A DNA stretch of 64,000 nt from NCBI GenBank assembly GCA_033105485.1, contig CP136956.1, forward strand, positions 1,860,001 to 1,924,000, read 5' to 3'. Position numbers and translations under genes: made by a program. Of the stretch, positions 44,034-53,193 are shown in pieces. Each line of letters begins with the position of its first letter. Position 1 is the stretch's first letter. This DNA is from LVI-A0039 sp033105485 (GTDB lineage: Bacteria; Bacillota_I; Bacilli_A; UBA3375). Below the pieces are notes generated by a model, which worked only from the letters and a program-made list of their open reading frames with translations, did no database searches and was not told the origin of the DNA.

Positions 44034-44861
44034 ATGCGTAAAAAAAGAGAAACTAAATATGTTACAATTAAAGATGTAGCAGAAAAGGCTGATGTATCGA
44101 TTGCCACAGTATCACGTGTTTTAAATAACGGGCGTGTTCGTCCAGAACGTAAACGTCGTGTATTAGATGCAATGAATGAATTAAACTATATGCCAAATAA
44201 CTCTGCACGTAATTTAGCATCTGTTAATGCTACTAAACGTGTATCGCTTGTAACTCCAAGCTTAGAATCATTCTATATTCCATTTGTAGAAGGGTTCAAA
44301 TTTGGTTTATCAATTTATAAGTATGAAGGTGTAATCGAAACATTTAATAATGATGTATCAACGTTTGAAGATATTTGTTCACGTCAAGAAGCAAATGCTG
44401 AAGTACGTGGTATTATTCAATTTGCACCAAAGAAAGAATTAGTTAACAAAAATGTAATTTCAATGTTAGAAACAAACGCTGGTTTTAACTACGATGTTTC
44501 AGAGGAATTAAACTCATCTAAAGTAGGTTTATACTTTACTAACGATAGATATGTACACGATTTCTTTGATCAAGTGGTTTTTGCTGAAATTGATTCTAAA
44601 GATGTAGAATTAGACGCAGTAAATGAATTCGATGTAATTATTACTAATCACATTGATACTGCGTTTGCACTTATTAATGCAGGATACAAAGGAATTATTC
44701 GTACAGTTGAAACAGCTACAAATGTTACGGTTGCATATCCAAATATTCAATCATTAAACTTTGATTTATATGGTTTAGGTGTATTCGTTTCAAGAGCTAT
44801 TATTAAAGAAGTAAATGAAACTGAAATCGAAAACCAAGTAATGAACATAACTATTAAATAA
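44034..44861 (+). CDS. LacI/CcpA-family transcriptional regulator
   Basis: 275 residues. The LacI helix-turn-helix is textbook: TIKDVAEKADVSIATVSRVLNNGRV (DNA-binding helices) and the hinge LNYMPNNSARNLAS. The effector domain is short and degenerate compared with the ~330 of CcpA: the first half (RVSLVTPSLESFYIPFVEG) is recognisable, but much of the second lobe is reduced. Position after ytxGH-like genes and before tyrS matches ccpA of Bacillus. It may act as CcpA or as a ligand-independent descendant. AAAGGA precedes the ATG. Confidence 0.7.
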   Translation: MRKKRETKYVTIKDVAEKADVSIATVSRVLNNGRVRPERKRRVLDAMNELNYMPNNSARNLASVNATKRVSLVTPSLESFYIPFVEGFKFGLSIYKYEGVIETFNNDVSTFEDICSRQEANAEVRGIIQFAPKKELVNKNVISMLETNAGFNYDVSEELNSSKVGLYFTNDRYVHDFFDQVVFAEIDSKDVELDAVNEFDVIITNHIDTAFALINAGYKGIIRTVETATNVTVAYPNIQSLNFDLYGLGVFVSRAIIKEVNETEIENQVMNITIK

Positions 44862-44870
44862 GGGGCTATT

Positions 44871-46112
44871 ATGGAAAATATTTATAATATATTAGATGAA
44901 CGTGGCCTAATTAAAGATGTTACTGATGAAGCAATTAAGGAAAGAGTTAATGAACCAATTACACTTTACTGTGGATTTGATCCAACGGGACCAACATTAC
45001 ATATTGGTCACTTATTCCCAATTATTTTATTAAAACACTTTGAAAATGCTGGTCATAATCCAATAGCAGTAATTGGTGGTGCTACTGGTTGTATCGGTGA
45101 CCCATCATTCAAAAAGGATGAGCGTTCATTAAATACTTACGAAGTCGTAGAGCAATACGCAGAAAGCTTAACAGGTCAAATCAAGCGTTTCTTTGATCAT
45201 GACAAAACCCAGTTTGTTAATAACATGGACTGGACTAGTAAAATTAGTGCAATTGAATTCTTAAGAGATTACGGTAAAGCGTTCTCAGTAAACAATATGA
45301 TTGCAAAAGAAAGTGTTTCATCAAGAATGGAAACGGGTATTTCATTTACTGAATTCTCGTATCCAATCTTACAAGCACTTGATTTCAAATACTTAAACGA
45401 TCACTACAACTGTGAATTACAAATTGGTGGTTCTGACCAATGGGGGAACATTACTGCTGGAACTGAATTAATTCGTAAAACAAGTGACAACAAAAAAGTT
45501 TATGGAATTACAGTACCTTTAGTAACAAAATCTGACGGAACAAAATTTGGTAAAAGTGAAGGCCAAGCAGTATGGTTAGATCCAAACTTAACAAGTCCAT
45601 ACGAATTCTACCAATTCTTCATGCAAAGTCAAGATACTGATGTTATTAAATATCTAAAAAGTTTTACATTCTTACCAATGGAAGAAATTAGTGAATTAGA
45701 AAAACAAGTTGAGTCTGAACCATTTAAACGTACAGCTCAAAAAGTTTTAGCATATGAAGTTACTAAATTCGTACACGGGCAAGATATGGCAGACACTGCT
45801 GTTAAGGTTAGTGAAATTTTATTCTCAGGGGACTTAACTAGATTAAGTGTAGAAGAAATTGAATTAAACTTTAAAAATGTAAAAATGACAGATATTGCTA
45901 GTGGAACTACGCTAGTAGATGGACTAATTGAATGTGGTTTAGCGTCATCTCGTAGAGAATCACGTGAATTTATTACAAATAATTCAATCTCAATCAATGG
46001 GGAAAAACAATCAGATTTAGAGTATGTTTTATCTGAAAGCGATGGAATCGGAAGCAAATATGTGATGATTAAACGTGGAAAGAAAAAATATGAATTTGTT
46101 ATTATCAAATAA
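44871..46112 (+). CDS. tyrS: Tyrosyl-tRNA synthetase
   Basis: 413 residues: LYCGFDPTGPTLHIGHLFP (HIGH motif HIGH), QIGGSDQWGNITAG, KFGKSEG (KMSKS-type), and a C-terminal S4 domain (SSRRESREFITNNSI). Cytosolic charging of tRNA-Tyr. It lies 9 bp behind the LacI gene with GGGGC in the gap, and there is no room for a T-box leader. Confidence 0.97.
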   Translation: MENIYNILDERGLIKDVTDEAIKERVNEPITLYCGFDPTGPTLHIGHLFPIILLKHFENAGHNPIAVIGGATGCIGDPSFKKDERSLNTYEVVEQYAESLTGQIKRFFDHDKTQFVNNMDWTSKISAIEFLRDYGKAFSVNNMIAKESVSSRMETGISFTEFSYPILQALDFKYLNDHYNCELQIGGSDQWGNITAGTELIRKTSDNKKVYGITVPLVTKSDGTKFGKSEGQAVWLDPNLTSPYEFYQFFMQSQDTDVIKYLKSFTFLPMEEISELEKQVESEPFKRTAQKVLAYEVTKFVHGQDMADTAVKVSEILFSGDLTRLSVEEIELNFKNVKMTDIASGTTLVDGLIECGLASSRRESREFITNNSISINGEKQSDLEYVLSESDGIGSKYVMIKRGKKKYEFVIIK

Positions 46113-46120
46113 GGAGCTGT

Positions 46121-47617
46121 ATGCCAGATAATAAACGAAAAACGAGGCGTGAAGTTCAAGCTGAGTTAAAAGCAAATAAGCAAAAAAGTTCAACTCAGGA
46201 GAATGTATCTCAGAGTGAACAACAACCAAAGCAAGGGAAATCTAAAAAAAGTATCCTTGCTTTTATTTTATTAATTGAAGCTGTGCTTACAATTATTTTA
46301 TTTAATTTCTTAGGGCTTGCTATTGTTGCAGCAATGGCCTTAATTCCGTTCATTTACTTTATTTTAAATTCAAGTAATGCAAAGAAAGGGAAGAAAAGAC
46401 CAAAAGGAACATTAGTAGTAACAGTTATCTACTTATTAATTGTTGCATTAGGAATTAGAACTTATGGAGTGTTAGGGTCACTTGTATCTACATCACAGAC
46501 AAATGAATTTTACGTTATGGCTTTAAAAGAAGATAGTGCTGATAAAGTAAAAGATATTGAAGCTGGTAGTACAATTGCTATTGGTCCTGATGATTCGTAT
46601 AATACTAATACATTTGTAAAATCTAAATTTACAGAAGAAGGATTTGATTTTAATTACACAACTTATGATCAAGAAGTAGATGCTGCAAATAATTTATTAG
46701 CAGGTAACGAACGTTACATTGTTGTTTCAAATCCTAAAGCTAAAGAACTTAAAGAAATTGATGGATTTAAATCAAAGACAAAAGTTCTTGGTAAATATTC
46801 TGAGAAAGTAGAAATTCAAACTGGTAATAAAAAAGTAACAAAAGAAGTATTTACTGTTTTATTAACAGGTACTGATGCTCGTTCAGACTCAATCGACAGT
46901 AACAGTCGTAGTGATTCAATTATGGTAGCAAAAGTAAATCCTAAAACAGCAAGTGCAACTATTATTTCAATTCCTCGTGATGCATATGTCCTATCATCAT
47001 GTACAGGTGGATATGATAAGATCACCCACTCATCTTTAAATGGTATGAACTGTTTGATTGATGATGTTGAAAACTTATTAGATGTAGAAATTGATTATTA
47101 CTTAACTGTTAACTTCTTTGCAGTAATTGATGCCATTGACGCTGTTGGTGGTATTGATGTAGAAGTTGAGCAAGCTTTCTGTGGTCAAGATGAATATGAT
47201 AATTTAAACGCATACTGTTTTGAAGCCGGTGAACAACATTTAGATGGGGCGGAAGCCTTATCATATGCTCGTGAGAGACACTCATTTAGTGATGGGGATT
47301 ATGCACGTGCAAGGCATCAACAACAAGTTATCAATGGGTTCTTAAGATCACTTATGACTAGTGGACCATTTGCAATTAATAACTTACTTGATGTTGCAAG
47401 TCAAAGTGCACGAACTAACTTATCAGCTAGTGAATTAACAGACTTAGCAAAACTACTTCAAAAAAGTGATGACTTCTCAATCGATTCATATACACTTGAA
47501 GGTTATGGAATGTCAGCTGATCTTCCTTACTGGGGACTATATGGAACAAGTGTTCAAAATATTGAAGAGAGTTCAATCTCAGAAGCTAAAACTAAATTAG
47601 CAGCAGTAGAAAATTAA
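46121..47617 (+). CDS. LytR-CpsA-Psr (LCP) family cell-wall ligase
   Basis: 498 residues. A basic cytosolic leader precedes about three membrane helices (AFILLIEAVLTIILF, LAIVAAMALIPFIYFIL, LVVTVIYLLIVALGI). A ~110-residue extracellular domain with SGSTIAIGPDD-like character follows, and then the LCP catalytic domain: LLTGTDARSDS, RSDSIMVAKVNP, SIPRDAYV and YARERHSFSDGDYARARHQQ (Arg/Asp pyrophosphate-binding residues). LCP enzymes attach teichoic acids or capsule to peptidoglycan, fitting the TagGH-like exporter upstream. AAGGAG precedes the ATG. Confidence 0.9.
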   Translation: MPDNKRKTRREVQAELKANKQKSSTQENVSQSEQQPKQGKSKKSILAFILLIEAVLTIILFNFLGLAIVAAMALIPFIYFILNSSNAKKGKKRPKGTLVVTVIYLLIVALGIRTYGVLGSLVSTSQTNEFYVMALKEDSADKVKDIEAGSTIAIGPDDSYNTNTFVKSKFTEEGFDFNYTTYDQEVDAANNLLAGNERYIVVSNPKAKELKEIDGFKSKTKVLGKYSEKVEIQTGNKKVTKEVFTVLLTGTDARSDSIDSNSRSDSIMVAKVNPKTASATIISIPRDAYVLSSCTGGYDKITHSSLNGMNCLIDDVENLLDVEIDYYLTVNFFAVIDAIDAVGGIDVEVEQAFCGQDEYDNLNAYCFEAGEQHLDGAEALSYARERHSFSDGDYARARHQQQVINGFLRSLMTSGPFAINNLLDVASQSARTNLSASELTDLAKLLQKSDDFSIDSYTLEGYGMSADLPYWGLYGTSVQNIEESSISEAKTKLAAVEN

Positions 47618-47620
47618 TAG

Positions 47621-47648
47621 CTTATCCTTCGGGATAAGTTTTTTTTGA
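47621..47648 (+). terminator. Rho-independent terminator with UUCG tetraloop
   Basis: CTTATCC (47621-47627), loop TTCG, GGATAAG (47632-47638), followed by eight Ts. Confidence 0.93.
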
Positions 47649-47672
47649 TATTTATTATTATCAAGCTGCTTA

Positions 47673-47681
47673 TGTTATAAT
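47673..47681 (+). promoter_or_regulatory. Extended -10 promoter of era-dxs
   Basis: TGTTATAAT, 30 bp before the era start codon, with TATAAT repeated just downstream. Confidence 0.6.
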
Positions 47682-47710
47682 ATAATGTATAAAAAACTAG
47701 GAGATGATAT

Positions 47711-48598
47711 ATGTATAAATCAGGGTTTGTTTCAATCGTAGGAAGTCCAAATGCCGGAAAAAGTACAATGCTTAACGCATTATTAGGAAAGAAAGTATCA
47801 ATCGTATCAGATAAGGTACAAACGACAAGAGACATGATCAAAGGGGTGTACCACGAAGAGGAATTACAAATTGTATTTCTTGATACACCAGGTTTCCATA
47901 AACCACAAAATAAATTACAAAACTATATGAACTTTCAAATAGATGAGGCTTTATATGATATTGAGGCTATCGTTTATGTAATCGATGGAGAGTTCGGTTT
48001 AGGTAAAAAAGAACAAGCAAATATCGAACGTTTAAAGAACATTAAAAATGTTCCAAAAATTGCTGTAGTAAACAAAATCGATATTATTGAGCAAGAAAAA
48101 GCAATGAGAATCGTAAATGAGTTACTAGAGCTTGAAATCTTTGAAGAAGTTATTGCAACTTCAATGAAAGAGAAATTTAATACTCAAGCAGTTATTGAGG
48201 CATTACGTCCTCATATTCCTGAAGGAGTACAATATTATGAAAAGGGACAAGTATCTGATAGTCCAGAAGCTTTTATTATTTCTGAGATTGTAAGAGAAAA
48301 AGTCTTAAGAAGAACTTTTGAAGAAGTACCTCACTCAATCGGGATTAAAGTCGATGAGCTTGAGCACACTAAACATGAAGTATATATTGAAGTTACAATT
48401 TACGTAGAACGTGATTCTCAAAAAGGAATCATTATCGGTAAAAAAGCAGAAAAACTTAAACGTATTGGAATTGAAGCACGACGTGACTTACAAGAACAAT
48501 ATGGTAAGAATGTTTACTTAAAAACTCATGTAAAAGTACTTAAAAACTGGAGACGTAAATTAGACTTATTAAAAGAAGTTGGTTACGAGATAGACTAG
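47711..48598 (+). CDS. era: GTPase Era
   Basis: 295 residues: G1 GSPNAGKST, G2 region TTRDMIKG, G3 LDTPGFHKP, G4 NKID, and a C-terminal KH domain with IIIGKKAEKLKRIG. Era binds the 3' end of 16S rRNA during 30S maturation. AGGAG sits upstream of the ATG. Confidence 0.96.
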   Translation: MYKSGFVSIVGSPNAGKSTMLNALLGKKVSIVSDKVQTTRDMIKGVYHEEELQIVFLDTPGFHKPQNKLQNYMNFQIDEALYDIEAIVYVIDGEFGLGKKEQANIERLKNIKNVPKIAVVNKIDIIEQEKAMRIVNELLELEIFEEVIATSMKEKFNTQAVIEALRPHIPEGVQYYEKGQVSDSPEAFIISEIVREKVLRRTFEEVPHSIGIKVDELEHTKHEVYIEVTIYVERDSQKGIIIGKKAEKLKRIGIEARRDLQEQYGKNVYLKTHVKVLKNWRRKLDLLKEVGYEID

Positions 48599-48605
48599 GA
48601 GAATT

Positions 48606-50459
48606 ATGTTAGATAAAGTTAATAATCCAAGCGATTTAAAGCAACTAAATGTTGCAGAACGCGAAATATTAGCTAACGACATTAGAGATTTTTTAATACA
48701 AAGTATTTCTAAAACTGGAGGGCACTTAGGTTCAAATTTAGGTATTGTTGAATTAACAATCGCCTTACATTATAACTTTGACTCACCTACAGATAAATTA
48801 ATTTTTGATGTAGGTCATCAAGGGTATGTACATAAGATATTAACAGGTCGTAAAGAGAACTTTGATACACTTCGTCAATATCAAGGTTTAAGTGGATTCT
48901 TAAAAATGAATGAAAGTGAACATGATGTTTGGGAAGCGGGGCACTCATCAACAAGTATTTCAGCAGCAGCAGGGTTCGCAATGAGTCGTGATATTTCAAA
49001 CAATGAAAATCATGTTGTTGCAGTTATTGGTGACGGCTCAATGACAAATGGAATGAGTTTAGAAGCTCTTAACCATTTAGTTGAATTACAATCTAAAACA
49101 ATTATTATTTTAAATGATAATGAAATGTCAATTTCATCAAATGTTGGGTTCATTAATGCGATTTTATGCAACTTGGAAACAAGTGAACATTATAAAGAAA
49201 CTAAATTTAAAGTTAGAAAGAAAATGAGTAAAACTAGTTTTGGAGCAAAGCTTGCAGAGCTTATCTCTGTTACTAAGCGCCGCTTTAAGCAAGAGATTCA
49301 AAGTGATGCTAAAACATTTTTCTCAGTACTTGGATTTGACTATCTTGGTCCAGTAGACGGGCATGACTTAGAAGAACTAGATAGAGCCTTAACTACAGCT
49401 AAAGAATGTGAAAATTCAGTTATTGTTCATGTTAAAACTCAAAAAGGAAAAGGTTATAAACCAGCTGTTGACAATAAATGGCATGGAGTTGGAGCCTTTG
49501 ATATTGAAACAGGTAAACCACTTGCAACTTCTGATAAATTAAATCATAGTAAATATATTAGTGAACTTGTTATTGGTAAAATGGAAACAGATGAAGATAT
49601 TGTAGTTATTACACCAGCAATGCTTGATGGTAGTGAGTTACATAAAATTAATGAACGCTTTCCGACGCGAGTTACTGATGTTGGAATTGCCGAAGAGCAT
49701 GGTGTAACATTAGCAGCGGCACTTGCATTAGATGGTCGTAAACCATTTATGTCAATCTACTCAACATTTTTACAAAGAGGGTATGATCAAGTATTCCATG
49801 ATGTTGTTAGACAAAACGCTAACGTAGTTATCGGAATTGATCGTGCAGGATTAGTTGGTGCAGATGGTGAAACCCACCAAGGTATTTATGATATTTCATT
49901 CTTATCTCATATGCATAATATGATTATTTGTCAAGGGCGCACTAATAGTGAAATTGCAGGTTTATTAAACTTTGCTTTTGACTATGATGGCCCTGTAGCA
50001 ATCCGTTACCCTCGTGGTGGAAGCTTTACAGAAGAAGATATTAAAATTAATCCAGAACCAATAGAGATAGGTAAATGGAAATCTTTATCAAATATAGATA
50101 TTCCAGAATTAGTAATCTATGGGTATGGACCAATCTTAGATAATATTGAGGCAGCTGTAAGCGGTATTGATGCCAAAGTCGAAGTTGTTAATAGTTTATT
50201 TATAAAACCAATTGACAACAATATGTTAGATAAACATCAAGATAGTAAGATTTTAGTTGTGGAGGAACATACACACAATGGAAGTATGTTGTCAGCAATT
50301 ACGGATTACTATAATATTAAAGGAACTCCTAAACAAATTGATTTTGTTAATTTAGGTGATCGTTTTGTTGAACAAGGATCTATCGATAGCTTATACAAAG
50401 AAGCTGGTCTAGATGTTGATTCAATTAAAAAGAAAATAGAAACAATCTTAGAAAAGTAA
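48606..50459 (+). CDS. dxs: 1-Deoxy-D-xylulose-5-phosphate synthase
   Basis: 617 residues, TPP-dependent: GGHLGSNLGIVELTIALH, DVGHQGYVHKILTGR, VIGDGSMTNGMS (TPP/Mg motif GDG...N), YLGPVDGHD, and the transketolase pyrimidine domain with DVGIAEEHGVTLAAALA and QRGYDQVFHDV. It makes the first intermediate of the MEP isoprenoid pathway from pyruvate and glyceraldehyde-3-phosphate. It lies 7 bp after era. Terminator follows. Confidence 0.95.
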   Translation: MLDKVNNPSDLKQLNVAEREILANDIRDFLIQSISKTGGHLGSNLGIVELTIALHYNFDSPTDKLIFDVGHQGYVHKILTGRKENFDTLRQYQGLSGFLKMNESEHDVWEAGHSSTSISAAAGFAMSRDISNNENHVVAVIGDGSMTNGMSLEALNHLVELQSKTIIILNDNEMSISSNVGFINAILCNLETSEHYKETKFKVRKKMSKTSFGAKLAELISVTKRRFKQEIQSDAKTFFSVLGFDYLGPVDGHDLEELDRALTTAKECENSVIVHVKTQKGKGYKPAVDNKWHGVGAFDIETGKPLATSDKLNHSKYISELVIGKMETDEDIVVITPAMLDGSELHKINERFPTRVTDVGIAEEHGVTLAAALALDGRKPFMSIYSTFLQRGYDQVFHDVVRQNANVVIGIDRAGLVGADGETHQGIYDISFLSHMHNMIICQGRTNSEIAGLLNFAFDYDGPVAIRYPRGGSFTEEDIKINPEPIEIGKWKSLSNIDIPELVIYGYGPILDNIEAAVSGIDAKVEVVNSLFIKPIDNNMLDKHQDSKILVVEEHTHNGSMLSAITDYYNIKGTPKQIDFVNLGDRFVEQGSIDSLYKEAGLDVDSIKKKIETILEK

Positions 50460-50480
50460 TAGCTAACGCTATTACTTTTA
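50454..50480 (+). terminator. Rho-independent terminator after dxs
   Basis: AAGTAATAGC, loop TAAC, GCTATTACTT, then TTATT. The dxs stop is inside the stem. Confidence 0.85.
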
Positions 50481-50499
50481 TTATGAATATAGGAGTTTT

Positions 50500-51849
50500 A
50501 TGAAAAAAGATAATAGATTAGAGTCCGGTAATATTTATTCAAGTATATTAATACTTGCGATACCGGCGATGATCACAGTTATATTAGCACAGAGTTCGTT
50601 TCTAATTGATGCAATCTTCGTTGCTTTATATAACACTGCTAACTTACCAGTAATGGCATTATCACAGCCGGTAACAATGTTTGGAGCAATAATCCCGTTT
50701 GCGATAGTTGCTGGAGTATCCCCACTAATATCAAGAAAACTTGGAGAAGGTAAATTGAAAGAAACCAATGAGTACTTTATGAGTGCATTAGTTCTTACAA
50801 TCATAATAACAATTGTATATGTAAGTGTGATGTTTGTATTTAATAACTTTATCTTCTCAAATGTCTTATCGATTCCAACTCAAATTTTGAGTGAATCAAA
50901 ACATTATTTATATCCAATAATAATTTCACAACTATTTTATACAAATGTTATTATCATGGAGCAAGCAAGTATTGCCCAAGGGGATACATTCAAGATTATG
51001 GTTGTAAACATAATTTCAGTTGTAATTAATATAGTATTTAACTTTATCTTTTTAACACAAACTGAACTTGGATTATTTGGGATTGGATTATCTACATTAA
51101 TTTCTGCATTATTTAAATTTGGTGTATATACTTATGTGTACTCAAAAGGAAAACAAGCAATTAAGTTCACTAAACGAACAAGGTTTGACTATGAGTTTAT
51201 TCACAGTTTATTATCATCGTCAATTGCTGCTTTAGGTATGAGTTTATTAACACTGGTTGCAATGCTAATTAATAATAAGTTTATTACAATTGCAGAGGCA
51301 AGTACAATTTTACTAACAACTAAAACAATGATTAGTATCCTATTTAGTTTCTGTACAAGTTTCATGATTGGGATTATGCAAACTACTCAATCGTTTATCG
51401 CGTACAACTTTGGAGCGAAGGAATATAGTCGAATGAAAAGAAGTGCTGCTACCGGTTTAGGTTATTCGCTTATCTTTGCAACGGTCTTAAGTATTATTTT
51501 AATCATTAATAAACATGCAATTGCAGATTTATTTACATTAGATAATAATAGTAATTCATTTAACATTGCAATGTATGCAACTTCATTATCACTATATGCA
51601 ATGCCAATTACTTTCTTAGTAACATCATTTGCAAGAAGTACACGTAATAATAAAGTATTATTTTATCACCAATGGATTACAAATGGTTTAGTTATTATTT
51701 TAGTTAATATCTTTTTCCCGTTTATTTTCTCTGAAGATGTACTTCCAGCATTACGTTCTGTTAGTCAAATATTAATGCTATTATTCGTAATCCCATCGTA
51801 CCTTATCTTATTTAGAAATATCAATATATTACAAAGAGTAGACAATTAA
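50500..51849 (+). CDS. MATE family multidrug/Na+ efflux transporter
   Basis: 449 residues with about twelve membrane helices. MATE landmarks: ILAIPAMITVILAQSSFLIDAIFV-type first helices (seen in pieces), ALSQPVTMFGAIIPFAIVAGVSPLISRKLGEG (loop with SRKLGEG), and the second repeat with QTTQSFIAYNFGAKEY. Family proteins extrude cationic drugs with Na+ or H+. The substrate is not predictable. GGAG upstream. Confidence 0.88.
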   Translation: MKKDNRLESGNIYSSILILAIPAMITVILAQSSFLIDAIFVALYNTANLPVMALSQPVTMFGAIIPFAIVAGVSPLISRKLGEGKLKETNEYFMSALVLTIIITIVYVSVMFVFNNFIFSNVLSIPTQILSESKHYLYPIIISQLFYTNVIIMEQASIAQGDTFKIMVVNIISVVINIVFNFIFLTQTELGLFGIGLSTLISALFKFGVYTYVYSKGKQAIKFTKRTRFDYEFIHSLLSSSIAALGMSLLTLVAMLINNKFITIAEASTILLTTKTMISILFSFCTSFMIGIMQTTQSFIAYNFGAKEYSRMKRSAATGLGYSLIFATVLSIILIINKHAIADLFTLDNNSNSFNIAMYATSLSLYAMPITFLVTSFARSTRNNKVLFYHQWITNGLVIILVNIFFPFIFSEDVLPALRSVSQILMLLFVIPSYLILFRNINILQRVDN

Positions 51850-51862
51850 GTCTACTTTTTCT
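51837..51862 (+). terminator. Rho-independent terminator after the MATE gene
   Basis: AGTAGAC (51837-51843) pairs with GTCTACT (51850-51856), then TTTTCTT; contains the stop codon. Confidence 0.82.
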
Positions 51863-51928
51863 TATATTTCACTATAAATTAGCATATAATAGAGTTATAT
51901 AACATAAATGTAGCTTTAGGAGGAGATG

Positions 51929-52243
51929 ATGAATAGTATAAAATATGATATTAAGATTTATCGACCAATTGGATATGTTGATAAATTTGGGAACACATAT
52001 CCAATTAATTACGGATATATACCAGGAATTATTGCTGGTGATGGCGAAGAACAAGATGTGTATGTATTAGATATTGATTACTCTGTTGATCGTACATCAA
52101 AACCGATAATTGCGATTATTAAACGGAAAAATGATATTGAAAACAAATGGGTTGCCGCTGACAAACGTTATACTAAAGAGGAAATATGGGATCACGTAAA
52201 GTTTCTAGAGCAACACTTTGATATTGAAATAGAAGTCTTATAA
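51929..52243 (+). CDS. Short inorganic-pyrophosphatase-like protein
   Basis: About 104 residues with the core of family I soluble pyrophosphatase: YPINYGYIPG, then GDGEEQDVYVLD, then a C-terminal KRYTKEEIWDHVKFLEQHF. Canonical enzymes are ~175 residues and carry more active-site acids, so this is a compact homologue. Proteins of this size exist in Bacillota, annotated as inorganic diphosphatase; activity is uncertain. Of two adjacent ATGs, 51929 has the better spacing from AGGAGG. Confidence 0.6.
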   Translation: MNSIKYDIKIYRPIGYVDKFGNTYPINYGYIPGIIAGDGEEQDVYVLDIDYSVDRTSKPIIAIIKRKNDIENKWVAADKRYTKEEIWDHVKFLEQHFDIEIEVL

Positions 52244-52245
52244 TT

Positions 52246-52272
52246 AAAACCACTATTATTTAGTGGTTTTTT
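52246..52272 (+). terminator. Rho-independent terminator
   Basis: AAAACCACTA (52246-52255), loop TTATT, TAGTGGTTTT (52261-52270), then TT. Confidence 0.9.
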
Positions 52273-52327
52273 ACATTCAATTAGATATAAGGTGTAAAAT
52301 ATTTGTAAACACAGTTGAGGAGTTGTT

Positions 52328-53131
52328 ATGAGAAATTTAAATAAAGCATATTTTATAAGTGATATTCATGGTTTCATTGAAGGATTAGAACAAGCAGAAA
52401 AAGTATGTACACCAAGTGAACCATTATATATACTGGGTGATTTATTTGATCATAAGTATGGTGATGAGAAGCAAATGATTGATTTAATTATAATGATGAT
52501 AGATGAACAACGATGTAATTTAATAATGGGAAATCATGATGAAGTTTTATTTCTTATTTTCTTTCGTTTTCTTGATGATCAAACTTTAAACGCTGAACTA
52601 TCTCACCATTCTTTAAATAAGGTGGCAACAATTTTTAAGACTTTATTTGATGAAAGTTTTTATACGTCTTTTATCAGTCTAATAGAACAGTTTACTCTTG
52701 ATTTAGATTTGGATAATTACTATAAAAAAGTAACAGAGCTAGCACTCCAAGAGAATTATAAACAAACATATGATAAAGTAAAAAGACTATATGAATCAAG
52801 CAGTAGGTTTGAAACAATTTCAATTGGATCAACTAAATTGTTATTAAATCATTGTGGTAGTAATAAGCGTCCAGATTGTATTGATATTGTTACAACCAAT
52901 TATCAAGCAGCAGTAGATGTCGACTATGTAGTTATGGGCCATTTGACAATCCCATATGTAGAAGAATTTATACAGAACATAGATAATAGCGTCGTGTATA
53001 ATAAGTTTATAGTTAACCCTAAATTTGATGGCTTACAAGTTTCTGAGTCAATTTTATACAATTCATATAATAAAGCAATTATGATTGATGATGGTAGTCA
53101 TACTAATTTAGTTACAATCGAAGCTACTTAA
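52328..53131 (+). CDS. Calcineurin-like metallophosphoesterase
   Basis: 267 residues with the metallophosphoesterase signature: SDIHGFIEG (D-x-H), LGDLFDHKYGDEKQM (G-D-x-x-D), MGNHDEVL (G-N-H-D/E), then LLNHCGSN and VMGHLTIP for the distal histidines. The arrangement resembles PPP-type Ser/Thr phosphatases and diadenosine tetraphosphatases (GDLFD, GNHDE). A long helical insert lies at ~85-155. It is a monocistron; substrate unknown. GAGG upstream of the ATG. Confidence 0.82.
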   Translation: MRNLNKAYFISDIHGFIEGLEQAEKVCTPSEPLYILGDLFDHKYGDEKQMIDLIIMMIDEQRCNLIMGNHDEVLFLIFFRFLDDQTLNAELSHHSLNKVATIFKTLFDESFYTSFISLIEQFTLDLDLDNYYKKVTELALQENYKQTYDKVKRLYESSSRFETISIGSTKLLLNHCGSNKRPDCIDIVTTNYQAAVDVDYVVMGHLTIPYVEEFIQNIDNSVVYNKFIVNPKFDGLQVSESILYNSYNKAIMIDDGSHTNLVTIEAT

Positions 53132-53193
53132 TATATTTACATATCTTTATTCTACTCGTTATATAATATAGGTAGAGAATAGTAAGAGGTAAA

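Noticed and set aside
45737..46159. Minus-strand open frames of 60-140 codons inside tyrS and many other genes
   Set aside because: They are antisense shadows of well-identified genes, lack ribosome sites and have Ser/Leu-rich non-protein-like composition.
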